Shown piece by piece: positions 1 through 12,600 of a stretch of 64,000 nt of DNA; positions within the stretch are counted from its first letter, which is position 1; every line of letters starts with the position of its first letter. The stretch is taken from the NCBI RefSeq assembly GCF_020686965.1, contig NZ_JAJEPS010000001.1, forward strand, positions 434,001-498,000, read 5' to 3'. The position numbers and the translations under genes are program-made. Under the pieces are notes generated by a model that saw nothing but the letters and a program-made list of their open reading frames with translations, did not search any database and had not been told where the DNA came from. This DNA is from Hominiventricola filiformis (GTDB lineage: Bacteria > Bacillota > Clostridia > Lachnospirales > Lachnospiraceae).

Positions 1-208
1 TGACGGAGCCTTCTTTCAGAATTCCTTTCTCCTCGGCATCCTCGATCATGGCCTTCGCAATACGGTCCTTTACGCTTCCGGCCGGATTAAAATACTCAAG
101 CTTTACCAGAATCTTTGCTTCCAGGCCAAGCTCTTTTTCCACATTTACGACTTCTACCAGCGGGGTGTTTCCAATCAGTCCAAGTGTTCCCTTGTAGATG
201 TTTGCCAT
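1..208 (-). CDS. cysK: Cysteine synthase A, N-terminal part (runs off window)
   Basis: Only the first 69 codons are inside the window. Cysteine synthase is a PLP enzyme that makes L-cysteine from O-acetylserine and sulfide in the cytoplasm. The visible start MANIYKGTLGLIGNTPLVEV is the typical family start, and NPAGSVKDR (residues 41-49) carries the PLP-binding lysine at K47. The ATG at 208-206 has a GGAGG ribosome-binding site 8 bases upstream. A consensus promoter lies upstream and the gene appears monocistronic from its own start. The identification is from motif memory and is firm. Confidence 0.95.
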   Translation of the reverse strand, partial: MANIYKGTLGLIGNTPLVEVVNVEKELGLEAKILVKLEYFNPAGSVKDRIAKAMIEDAEEKGILKEGSV

Positions 209-262
209 TTTCTATTCCTCCTATAATTCCTATTCACATACTATGTTTTATTTGATGATGCA

Positions 263-291
263 ATTATATCCCTATATTTCCTATTTGTCAA
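263..291 (-). promoter_or_regulatory. Consensus sigma-A promoter of cysK
   Basis: On the minus strand TTGACA (291-286) and TATAAT (268-263) are separated by exactly 17 bases, a perfect sigma-A match. The transcript would start near 256, giving a leader of about 48 bases that ends in the cysK ribosome-binding site. AT-rich ATAGG-containing stretches overlap the promoter and could be an Rrf2/CymR-type operator, but that is only a guess. Confidence 0.85.
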
Positions 292-310
292 CTATGTTTT
301 ATTACTTTTT

Positions 311-397
311 TCTATGTTTTTTGTCTGATTCTTGCTGCTGGGGCTATATCAAGTCTATGTTTTTTGTCCGAGCCTTGTTGCTGGGGCTATATCAAAT
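311..397. repeat. Tandem duplication of a ~43-bp unit
   Basis: Two near-identical copies (311-353 and 354-397) start with TCTATGTTTTTTGTC and end with GCTGGGGCTATATCAA, differing at a handful of bases. They lie just upstream of the cysK promoter. The rest of the gap 398-630 holds GC-rich sequence with a repeated CAGACCCACCCGCGG-like motif near 533-590. I see no convincing gene in it. Confidence 0.7.
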
Positions 398-630
398 TCA
401 TGCCGGAAAAATTCCTGCGAAATCAGATTTGGAAGGAATTTTGTCAGGCCCAGGTCAGATTGAGACCCACAGCTGCCTGCGAGACCGCCTGTAGCGCCAA
501 AAAAGTGGAACTTTCATACAAGAAATTTGATATAGACCCACCCGCGGTAAAGCTCCCGGCAGACAACGAGCAGACCCACCCGCGGCAATGTGTCCGCGGG
601 CGGAATCTGGCTCCGCGAACTTGCTTATAC

Positions 631-669
631 AACAAACCCTCCGGCAGGAATCCTGCCGGAGGGTTTGTT
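631..669. terminator. Strong bidirectional-looking hairpin ending the surface-protein operon
   Basis: A perfect 19-base inverted repeat (631-649 and 651-669, arms AACAAACCCTCCGGCAGGA and its complement) lies 18 bases past the stop codon of the giant gene. The arm ends in TTTGTT on the minus strand, so it can act as an intrinsic terminator for the whole operon. Confidence 0.8.
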
Positions 670-686
670 ATGTATTGTATGATTGT

Positions 687-3600
687 CTAGCGTCTTTTTC
701 TTTTTCTGGTATGAACCAGCATCATGCCTGCAAGGAGGACAACGACTCCGCCGGAGATAACGAGAAGAACTCTGATACCATTCTGCTCTTTCTCGGTGAG
801 AGTGCTGGTCTGATCGATATAGATCGGTGTCAGGTCTGCTCCCATCATGACAAGTCTAGTGTCAACCGTCTGAAGCTTCTCATCCGTTGCGGTGAGGATA
901 TCTTCTGTCGTGTAGACTCCGTAGTTGCCGGTGGATGCGTTGTAGACAGTGGTAAGGCTCGCATCTGCAAGCTGTCTTCCGTCGGCTGCATCCTCTGTTA
1001 CTGCAGTTCCATCTGCCGTAGAATCGCCATCGATCAGTTCTTCCGGTGCTTCCACATCTTCCGCACCCTGACCGTAAGCTCTGGTGCCGTCCGCATCTGC
1101 GGCAGCGCCGGCGCCGGTTACGGCCTGCTGTGCATCGTCCACACCGACTTTTGTCATGCTGGAAGAACCGCTTTCGCTGTTCTCATCCAGTGCGGCATCC
1201 GTCTGTGCCTTATCTGCTTCATCGGTCTGTGTGTCATCATTCACTTTCTGAAGAACACCGCCCGGTGTCTGCAGCTCTTCTTCACTGGCCTCTGCAAGTG
1301 CTCTGTCTTCCGATGCCACCGAAGTATCCGTCTGAGCAAGTGCTGTGCCTTCCTCCTGATCTCCTCCGGACTCTGCAATATCACCATTTGCATTGGTCAC
1401 ACCCGGATGGTCGATCGGAATTGCCTTCTCAGTGTCGAGACTCAGCAGCGAACCGTCATCCACTGTATCACCATAGCCGCTTCTTGCACCCTCCGGAAGT
1501 TCATCCGCATTCTCCAGCAGGTAGACACCAAGGTTGGTCTCCAGCTGCAGTGCGTTCTGATATTCCGGATTAACCACAGGCAAAGTATTGAAGAACTTCG
1601 CTCTGATAGTGCCCAGAAGATATGTAACGAAATTGCCGCCGTTGGCATCACTGCCCAGATCCAGCCACTCACCTGTGAAATAGTTGAATCCCCAGACAGT
1701 ACCATGACTGTAGTAACCCATCACGATATGGTTGTCACTGCTGTTATCCAGTGTATTGGAAATATGAGCAATGTTGTAATTTGCAAAATCGGACGGATAA
1801 TGGATCGGCTGCTCTACATCACTTAAGTCATGGGGCTCTGCTGCCTTCAGTACCGTCATATAGCGGTAATCCTGATAGGTATCAAGGATATAACCATCCG
1901 CTACATTACCATCTGTCGCAGATACATCCATGGTAAACAGCTGACCGTTCTTCACAAAGAGCTGTCTGGAGCTTACATAAGTCTCGCCTGCCCCATCCAT
2001 TGTCTGGGTAAATCCAGCATAGGTGCGGATGCCGTAGCCTTCGTACTCACCGGTGTAGAGCGGTACGCTCTCCGGCAGAATAGTCAGTGCAGTCTCAGCT
2101 GCCTCGTAATTCACATCGCGCTCCACTACTGTAGCGGTGCCGGTGCTCTCCACCTTCGCATCATCAGACTCTGCGGTCTCGCTGTCGGATTCGGAATCTT
2201 CAGAAGCCTCGGCTTCTTTCGTCTTCAGCTTCTCAACCGGTTCCAGATCAGACATATCCACGATCTGTCCATCCGTCGTCAGTGCCTGTCCACCGTACAG
2301 GTTGACAAATCCACCGTCGTGGGTGATCCGGCCGATGTTGCCGTTAATCATATCTTTATTGTTAATATACGCATATGCGTCACCCCAGGTCATGACTCTT
2401 CTGGCTGCCTGTTCCGGTGTCACCTCACAGCTCTGGCTGTCGAGATAACTGTCGCCGGTCATGGCGTCGAAGAATTCTGACCAGGTAGTAATGGTAAGTT
2501 CCGTCTGGAAATCATAGGTCAGGGAGTATACTCTCGTATCAATATAGTATCCTGTCCGCTCTTTTCCGTCCAGATCGGTAAATGTCATCGGCGTAAGTGT
2601 TCCTTCCGGAAGCACTACATCCTGCCCGTCCGCCTCAATGGTAAACCAGGTTGTTCCAAAGTAGTTCTCATCTTCGAACGGAATGTTGCTGTCAAATTCC
2701 ACATTCAGCGTATTGACGCCGGATGCATAAGCCTGTACTGCCGGTGCCGGTTCGGACGCACTGCCCATAAGCCACATTGCTCTCATAAGGGATAAGGTAG
2801 AAGCATCGCCCGGTACCGGAACACCGCCGCTGCATACGGCATCGGTGGAGCTGTAATATACCTTCTCTCCAGCACTGTTGGTGTAGTAACCTTCCTGTGC
2901 AGAAAGCGTCCTGTAATTCAGATTGGACTGACGGCTTCTCAGATACGGCATGTAACTTACGGTCTTATGACGGTATACTTTTGTATAGCCGTAAACGGTA
3001 CGTGTATCCTTTTCTCCGGTTGTGGTGTCAATATATGTCTCCGTACCTTCGATTCGGCAGTAGTAGTAGCCGCTTCCGGTAAGCTGCATGGTGTTGGAAG
3101 TCTGTCCGGCAATCTTCGTTCCGTCATATCCTCCGGTGGAACTGCTGTACCACTGATAGCTGTCTACGGTCACACTTCCTGTAGCACCGGTTATCTCACC
3201 TACCTTAACGTAAGGTTTGTTATCGAAATTCCAGCCGCTTCCATCTCCATCGGTTCCTGCTGCGGTATTCACATCCGCCGCCGGTGTCTTGCATTCAGCA
3301 TCGCTGTAAGCCGTACTCTTCACCGTCGGTGCGAACTTGCTCAGCGGGTAAACCACGCTGCCGCCCAGATATGAATTGTCGGCCGTTTTGATTCTGACAT
3401 TCAGCTGACGTCCGTCTGCTTCCGCATTCGGGTCATCCGGATCTGCGGATACCAGAAGCTGATCCAACTGCTCCCTGGTCAGGTCCAGCGTTGCTTTTCC
3501 ATTATCCACTGTAATAGTCTTAGATACCACATTGCTTCCGGAAGATACCGTATCTTTATTTACAGTATCGCCCCGCAGACTTGCTGCGCTGTTGTACCGC

Positions 3601-6600
3601 ATCTGATTGGCTCTTGCATTCTGTGCTACCTCGTCAGCTGAGAGATCACGGTCATAACCCATAATGCTTCCGATGGTACCTTTCATGGAACCATAGGTAT
3701 CAGAAGACCAGCTGGTTCCACCAAAGCGCAGCAGGTTGCCGTAACGGCTCTCAAATCCACCAGTTCTCCTGACATTATAGAGTTCCTGTCCATCCAGATA
3801 CATGGTAAAGTCCATCGTATTATCCGCACTGGTGGCTCCCAGATAAGTTTTATATACCATGGTCAGCTGAACATACTTACCGCCAATATTTTTACCACTA
3901 TCAGATTTATACAATGCCGGCCAGCTGCCGTAAAATCCATCCGCAAGTGTTCCGGCTTTGGACGCATTCAGTGCTGTATTATCCGCATACAGTATTGTAC
4001 ATCCATCTCTTCGGAAACAAAGCTCAAATCCGCCCAGTACACTGCTCCGGTTATAGATCACATAATTATCAATATTATGACGATCATCATCCATCTTCAG
4101 CATCATACTGATGGTAGCTCCGGTATATTGACCATTCTCATCGGTTCGGATTTTATGTCCCAGCTCACCATTGTCGATCGTATCAATGTACTCTCTATAA
4201 CCAGTCAGGTACAGTCCGTTACTCTTCCAGCTTCCCTTCGCGAAGTTCTTCAACTGATAGCTCTCCGGTTCTTTCTCGTCCCCGTTTTCATCCGTCTGTC
4301 CAACGGTTGCCAGGTTGGTCCAGTATGCCGCATCGGGATCGAAGCCGCTGCCCGTGTTATTCAGGGCATCCAGCCAGAGTACCATGGAATCGTCCTGTAC
4401 ATAATTGCCTGTAGATACCTCTGCATTATACTCTCCATCTTCCAGACCGCCCTTTTCTTTGGTTCCCACATTCAGCTGGAAGGTACCTTTCTCCTGCGGA
4501 ACGATAGCCGCATCGGTCAGTCCGGTCTCGGACAGTCCCATGTAGTTCCAGGTGTTGGCATTGAATCCAAGTTCTTCATAGAATCTCTGACTTCCCAGCT
4601 CGGATGCTGTTACTGGCTTACTGCCCAGTCTTGATTTTCCATCTGTGTTAAATCCATCCCAGATATAGAAATTCTTGATCTCGCCTGCCGTCGTACCGAC
4701 TTCATCCTGTGCGATACCTGAACCATCTTCTGTTTTTCTTTCAAAGTTTGCCACCAGCTTAGCTGTAGTGCCAGTTGCTGCTGTCACACTGTCCGGTGCA
4801 AGAATGATCCTCTGGATATAGACGGTACCCGGATCTACGACAGATCCATCTTCCTTCACTGTATCTGCATTGATCTGTGTTGGTACTTTTTCATTCAGAT
4901 AAAGGGTACCATCACTGTTTTTCTGCTGCGTACCATGATTGTATGTACCTGCAAAAGCACCTGCATTCTTAAGCTTTGCCGTCACTGTCCCTCTGAAATA
5001 GAAGCCATCCACATGGATTCTCCGGTTTGCATGATTGTTCATGATATAGCCATCCACAAGTCCTGCAAAACCGCCGGCATTCTCTCTGGCAGTGACCTCC
5101 GCATTCGAGTAAATATTCTGGTAATTACCACCTCTCGCATAACCTGCGATACCACCGGCACCGTTAGATGCCATAACGGTCGTATCTTTACTGAAGGAGT
5201 TATAGATAACAGCATAACACTGAATACCTGAGCCTTCATAGCAGCCGCCAAGAAGTCCGCCCATATACAGGGACTCTGCGGAACCGATCGTACAGTCCAC
5301 AACCCCTGTACTGTTAATGGTCGTACTATAACTGGATCCAAGAACACCACCGGCATATTTGCCTGCCGTAATCGTGGAGCCTGTAATGGTGCAGTCATAA
5401 GTATAGACGTAACCCCCACCAATACCACCGGCATAATTCCCTGCACTGATGATGGAATCAGTGACGGCAGCCCGGTACACAGTTGACCATGAACTTGTCA
5501 CGCCGCCTGCAAGACTGGATGCCGCATAGATATAGGAATCTTTAACTGTCACATCCTCTGCACTGATAACTCTGGCGATACCAGATGCTTCACTTCCTCG
5601 GGTGGTAACTCTTGCATTCTGCACGGTCACGTTTTTGAAGTAGTTGCAATCCATGCCATGACTGCCGCTGGTGCCATAACCGCTCACACCGCCGACATAA
5701 TAACTGGTACTTTCGACAAATACATCATAGATCTTCTCACCGGATGCATCTACAGAGATCCCATCGGAACCTACCGTAATATCATTATTCGTATTGTCAT
5801 TCGTATATCCGCTCACACCGCCGACATACTGGTAACCGCTTACATGGGTACCGGATACGGAGATCTTCTCGAATGCCGCATAAGGTGCACCGACCAGACC
5901 ACCGGTTCCCAGATAGCTGCCAATATTGATGATATTCGTTCCATAAGTCGGATTTGCCGCCGTGCCGCTTACATCTCCTGTCAGAGTAACATTGCTGATA
6001 TTGCCTCTGCTCACTCCGGTCAGGCCGCCCACATAGTTACCGCTGGCTGTCACATTGATATTATGAAGCGTGATATCTGTCAGCGCACCTTCTGTTGTTC
6101 CGATAGTACCAACTTCCGTAGCTGCTCCGGCTTTTACCGTGATATTTGTAAACTTAAGCTTTTCACCATTTCCCTGCAGATGTCCGATGATACCAATACT
6201 GCTTCCTCCATAGGAAGACACATCAAGGCTCATATTTTCAAATGCAAGACTATCCAGATTTCCGGAAATATCCGCAAATACGGCTTCTCCGGCACGGGCT
6301 GCACTGTAGGTAAGGTTGGTAAGCTTTCCTGCTTCTGTGGCAGTTACTTTTGCAGCTCTGACATTCAGGTAATTCCGCAGCTGCGTACTTGTCATTTCTT
6401 CAAAATTTACTTCACCTGCAATCCTGATATTCTGGTAACTCTGACCAAGATTCTGTTCTCCTGCATTGGAACCCAGATATTTCTTCCATTCAGCAATATT
6501 ATGAATCTCCAGATACGGGATATCCTTCTCTTCAAACTGGAGTACACCGCTTAACGTCTGTTCTGCATTTCCCTTCTTCACCTTCAGCGTCACACGATAG

Positions 6601-9600
6601 TTATCCTGATAGCTGACAAGGCCTGTATAAACATAGAACTGCGTCGTCACGGTACCATCCGTCTCTGATTCCTGTGTCTTTGTATCCGGTTCATAGTTTC
6701 CACCCTCAGGTTCCGCTACATTCATACCTTCCACTGCCACGGATTCCACTGTGTAGAGTTCTTTTTCTTTGCTCTGCACGAAGGAAATATTCAACTGATA
6801 AGGATAGGTGCTGTCTGTCTTACCCGGTACATCTTTTGCCGCAATGACCTTGTTCATCTTCAGCGCCTGATCTTTCATCAGATGTGGTGTCTGACCAGAA
6901 AGCAGACCGCTTCCATCTTCGTCTCTCAGATATGGCAGAAGACCATATACTGATTCCGGTGAATCACTGCCAAGCAGCCGGAATCCGCTTCCAAGTCCAA
7001 CTCTCCGGCTCCAGCCAATCTTTGCATTAGCACCGGACATGGTATCTGCAGACATCAGCGCATAGGCATCAAGCCTGTCGGTATTCTGCTTTCCATTTAT
7101 ATTCTGTCCTTCATATGCAAAACATCTGCTGGCAGTGACTTTCGCCGTGCCGATGCCGCTTCCGTAAATACGGCCTACCTTATCGATGGCACCGGTCTTC
7201 GAATAGATCTCACCCGCTGCGAAGGTACTGGTAATACTCATGGATTTATTAGCCGTACCAAGGATACCGCCAATATTATTGGCAACCGATACGATATCCA
7301 CATCGGTCCATGCTCTGCGGATACGGCACTCGGAATTACCGACAAGACCTCCTGCACTTCCGAAGCTGCTGTCGATAGATCCGACTGCATAACTGTCTTC
7401 CGTGCTTCCGTTGCCTGTCGTGTTGCCGATGAGTCCTCCGATACCGGAGACGCTGCCTCCTGCATGGGCGGTAATTTCCACCCCTGAAGCATAACAGGAA
7501 TTCACCTGCGTATTATTCAGATTACCCAGAAGACCTCCTACTGCCAGACTATAGGCCGTACCCTCCGGCTGTGCTGTCGTAATCGCCACTCCTGTCGCAG
7601 AGCTGTAAGATACCGTACTGTCTTTCAGGGTTCCTGCCAGTGCACCTGCGGCGGAAGAGGCAGAAGATATCTCCACATTATGCAATTCTACGTGACTGAT
7701 ATCTGTCTGTGAGGCTGTTCCTATAAGTCCCATGTTGGTATTGACACCAGTCACAGCAAGCGTCAGCCCGTCGATCTTCAGATTGGTCAGGCTGCTGCCT
7801 TCCATCGCCTCAATGATATATCCCTTCTCTGCCGGATAATTTCTAAGGGTGGGTGTACCTATCCGGTCTGCACCTGCAGCTCCACGGAGCGAACCTGTAA
7901 AGACCTCATAATTACCGCTTCCCAGAGACTTCCGGCTGATCTGTGCCACCTTGTCTGCGGAAGTACCACTAAAGTCAATATCTGCAGTGATCTGGTAGTT
8001 TCCTGCCAGGTCAATCTTATCTTCACTGAATGCCTCATTCCACTCTTCAACATTCGAAATGCTCTTCCAGAATTCAATCTGCAGATACTTCGCACCATTT
8101 GGAAGTGTTGCACCATATTCCACAGTTTTTGTGGCATCTCCGATGGCAGAGATCTTATATTCAAAACTCTTCAGTTCATATTCGGAACGGAAGGTCTGGG
8201 GATTGGTCAGTTTGACCTGTACGGCATATCCTGATTCACTGTCCGGATATCCAACAATCTGACAGTCAAGTCCGTCGATTGTGATCGCGGTAATCTGCCG
8301 CTTCCGGCTGTTGATGAATCGAATATTGGAGATGACATAATCATTGCCCTGCTCATCTACACCACTTTCTACCAGAACTGCATCCAGTGCTTCCGGTACA
8401 GAGGTACCAACCGTTCCCGGCAGGGTAATAGACGGCTGCTGCTCCATCATATTATCTTCCATGCGCACTTTCGGATAATAGCCTGCCTGGATATCTTCCT
8501 CTACATTGAACTGGCCTTCTCCATTCAGAAGATCATTCATAATAGACAGATTCCAGAGATCAGAGTCATCTGCCTTCACCTGGCTTGTGTAACTCTTATA
8601 CTCCGTACTTGTCGGTGAGATATAATAGACGTTTTTCTCCGACCAGCTTCCTCCATGGGTGCCGACCGTAATGCCGCCGCCTCCATAGAAGGGTTCCAGC
8701 TTGCTCTGTACATTCGTCTCCGCATTGATCGAATATGCATAGCGGTCACCTCTGGCGATCACATTCTGCACAGTTCCTCTATTATATCCAACCACAAGGG
8801 CAGAGGATGCTGTATTCCAGGAACTGTTCTGCTTCTCCACATTCACATTGCCGACCATATAGACGTTCTGTACCAGTGCGCCATCAAAGTTATATCCCAC
8901 AACCGTGCCGTTAGTGGAAGTGACATTCGCAGGATTTCCAAGATACTCGGCCGATGCAAAGTTCACACGGATGCTGGAACCAACATACGCATAGCCATTC
9001 TTGACAATACCTCCGCTATAATTCCCTCTGCAGATACCTCCAAAATTATCATGCGCTGTCAGGTCCGTATTATAGACAACAGCAAAGTTCTCAATCGTGC
9101 CATAGTTAGAGTAAGCTGCTCCGCCTATAACGCCCAGCGGGAAAGCTCCCTGCAGGTTATATTCCATGATAATATTCTTCACGGTGCCATAATTATTCGT
9201 GACAAGTGCACCTCTGTCACGATAACCGGTTGTCAGCTGCACCTTCCAGTTCAGGTGAAGATTGGAAATCTCCGCGCCATCCCGCAATGTTCCGATCAGC
9301 GGAGCATCCATCCGTGTCTTCGTAATCGTATGTCCCTGGGCATCAATCTTTCCATAGAAATTCGATACCACCGCACCAGTTCTGGATGTCTCAAAATCTT
9401 CTACGACCACGAATTTACCATAGGGGAACATGGAAAGTTTCGCCAGATCCGCATCATTGGCAATACTGTAAGTCGTCTCCTCTGTGGTAAAATGCAGCTC
9501 GGACAGAAGGATTTCCTCTCCATAGAGTTCTACCCAGAGTGTGACATCGTAGCTGCAGTATCCATCCAGTTCTTTCTGATGATGCCTGATTTCCGATTCG

Positions 9601-12600
9601 GTATCAAAGGAATAGGTCTCATCATACAGCACCTGATCGGACGTATCTGCACCATCAATGCCTTCTGCCTGATACCAGCGGATCGTATAACTTCTCGTAT
9701 TATTATTGATGTCTTTTTTCAGGTCACCGCTGGGGTCATTGATTGTAGAACGGACATTTGCATAGAATTTTCCGTTCGTATCTGCCTGAAGGATCTTACC
9801 GGATTCTATCATCTCCTGATTGTATTCCCAGACTTTCAGCTTTGCATACTTCTGGTTAGAATTTCCAAGATTCACTGCGTCTTTGTAGTCTGCAATTCTC
9901 ATATAGGCAGCACCGGCAGGAGCCTGGAATTTAAAGCCCATATAGATCTTGTCATAGACATCTATGATCTTATCATCGCTGTCATAGAATCCGACATATG
10001 CCTGTTCCGTCGGCTGACCTCCGGTCTTCACATAATAATGCCCCGGTGTTACCGATATCTTCTTACTTAAGGAATAACTTCCGTTTGACACCTCTTTTTT
10101 CGTCTGCACATTGAACATGGTGCTCTCTTTTACAGAAGAAGAACTGTCTTTCCATGCCTCCTGATAAAGTTCATTTCCATTGAAAATCTTATATGGATTA
10201 TTGTCCTTCATGAGTCCCATGTCCGTAAGAGACATCAGTCTTGTAGCACTTGGTCCTGACTGGTACGTCGTATTCGATGTCATGCTGAAGCGCATATACT
10301 GCGCATCTTCCGGGATCTGAATCAAAGCATAATCCATGGCACCGAAACGGTCTCCGTAATTCGCACGGTATGTACTGCAGCGGATAATCATACGGTAATT
10401 AGAGCCCCACAACGGAAGTGCCGTATCCTCAGACTGTCCTGTATAAAAACTGATATATGGACAATCTGAAGTCTGATTGACCCGGTAAAGCATCAGCACA
10501 TCACCAGGTGTCACTTTTACATAATCCGTCACCCACCAGGAAGTACTGGATATTTCGGTTTTCTTTCCATTGCTTTCCAGATAATATCCCGTTTCAATCT
10601 TATCACTGTCGATCAGATTCAAACTTTCGATACTTCCTTCATCCACATAAGCCAGTGCCTCTGATGCTCCCATCAGTGCCAGACTCGATGTAATGCCCTT
10701 TCCGGTCGTCAGTGTCCACTCATCCTGTACTACATCCAGTTCATAGGAACTCTGTGCGTTGACAGCTGAGAATGTCTGGTTATAGGACACAGCTATAAAG
10801 TTCACACGGTAGGTCTTATTATTCTTCAGACCCTTGAACCGGATATTCGGGAGGGTACTGTTCTTATCTGCTGTCGTGCTGACTACCTGGCTCTGTGATA
10901 CCTCCCAGGCACTGTCATTCCAATACAGCAGCTGAACAACCACATTTCCGCTGCTTCCCTGATCAGAGGTGCTTCCGGTAATGGTGCCATCCTTATCGTA
11001 GATCTGCAGTCCGCGGATCTCGATAAAATCTGATACTGCATAGAAATTTTTCCGGCTGACTTCCGGCTTCAGACGCAGCATACGGAATGTCGTCGTATTG
11101 GCAGAACCGGTGACATCGTGCTCTTTGATGCCGCTTCCGGTATAACCCTGTTCTACAAAAGTATTGATCTGGGTCTGATAATACAGGGTGGAATTCAGGT
11201 TCTGATACTTAATGTCCAGCACCGGATTCTCCCTGCAGAGAGTCTTCCAGATCTCCTCCCCTTTTGTTCCTTTTACAGTGATCGTATATTTACCGGTCTC
11301 GGAAGCCAGTACATAATTCCCGTCTTCCGGGAAGGTTTTCGGCGTACTGCCATCTGCCTCATAGAAATCTTTTTTACGAAGCTGTGCGGTGTATTTCTCA
11401 CTTCCGCCTCTGGTACCGCTGGTATTTCCTTCGATCAGTTTGATCTCAAACCGGCTGAACAGGCTTCTCAAGGCCTCTCCGGTAGAGTTCGTCATCTGAG
11501 CCGTCACTTCTGCGGTCGTATCCGCTGAGGTTGATTCCACAGTGAAATATGCATAACCCAGTCTGGTAATTGCCAGTGCCGCACTCTGATACTCACCGAC
11601 AGATGCACGCATGACATCGGCCTCACGCGGCAGATTCTGTGTATTGTCCGGTGTCGCATTATAGTTGGCATATACCTTAAAGCTGTAGATCGTACCCTTT
11701 CCTGCCGGCAGGTTATGAAGCGTAATCTGCTGTCCGTTTCCTTTTTCAGCCTGCTCCGGATCAATGGCAATCCAGGTTCCGTCATAGAGTGTGGTCAGAT
11801 CCGGATTTGCCAGTTTATCAATGGCAACTGCTTTTTCTTCTCCATTTTCTATGGTATATACCTGTAACCAGAGCTTTCTCGCTATATTTCCATCAGAAGT
11901 TGCCACCTGCTCTGCAAGAAGGTCCGCCTCATCGAGATTGTTGAGCTTAATACTCAGATTCTTCACACCGATCGTGTCTGCATCCGGATTGGTCACTCTC
12001 TTCTCCGTAATGGAGACAATCGGTGCTCTCTTCGCTGTCGCTGCAATTCCGCTTAAATAAAAAGTCAGATCTCCGGATACTCCTGCACTGGTCTGAAGCG
12101 GCAGGTCATTGCCAAATTTATCCTGCAGCAGAATCTGATAATGGAATACCGTATTACTGCTTAAGAAATCCGTATTAGCCACCGTTGCTTCTGAAGACCA
12201 GGCAATCGGTGTCCCGGCTTTCAGCTTCCGGAGGTCAGAGGAAGTCCAGGCAATATCCAGATAGTCTTTCTTGCCTTCCGGTGTTATCCGCACAGCCGTG
12301 CGGTACAGGTATTCTTTCATAATCTCCGGTACACCTGCAGTCAGTTCAGAAAGAGACAGACCATTGGTGCTTCTCGGCAGAATTTCCTTCGTGTTGTCAT
12401 AAGAAACCGTAATCCGTTCCAGAAGCCCTTTCTGAAGTCCTTCTTCGATGGAATAGGTCTTTAAGGTGACTCCGCCTTCCGGCAGAAAATCTTTCTCGAT
12501 CTTCTCACCTTCATTGTTGTAATAGGTAAAGGTTCCCTCTACCCGGATCGTCGTTCCCGGCGGTACCAGGGACAGATCCACGTCCATACTGCCGTCTTCA

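Noticed and set aside
687..800. LPXTG sortase signal at the end of the giant protein
   Set aside because: The C-terminus has a membrane helix and basic tail but no LPXTG-like motif before it.
588..1826. 412-codon open frame on the plus strand inside the giant gene
   Set aside because: It is antisense to the giant surface protein, is rich in Cys/His/Ile as expected of a shadow frame, and has no ribosome-binding site.
8655..10070. 471-codon open frame on the plus strand
   Set aside because: Same reason: antisense shadow of the giant gene with no coding signs.
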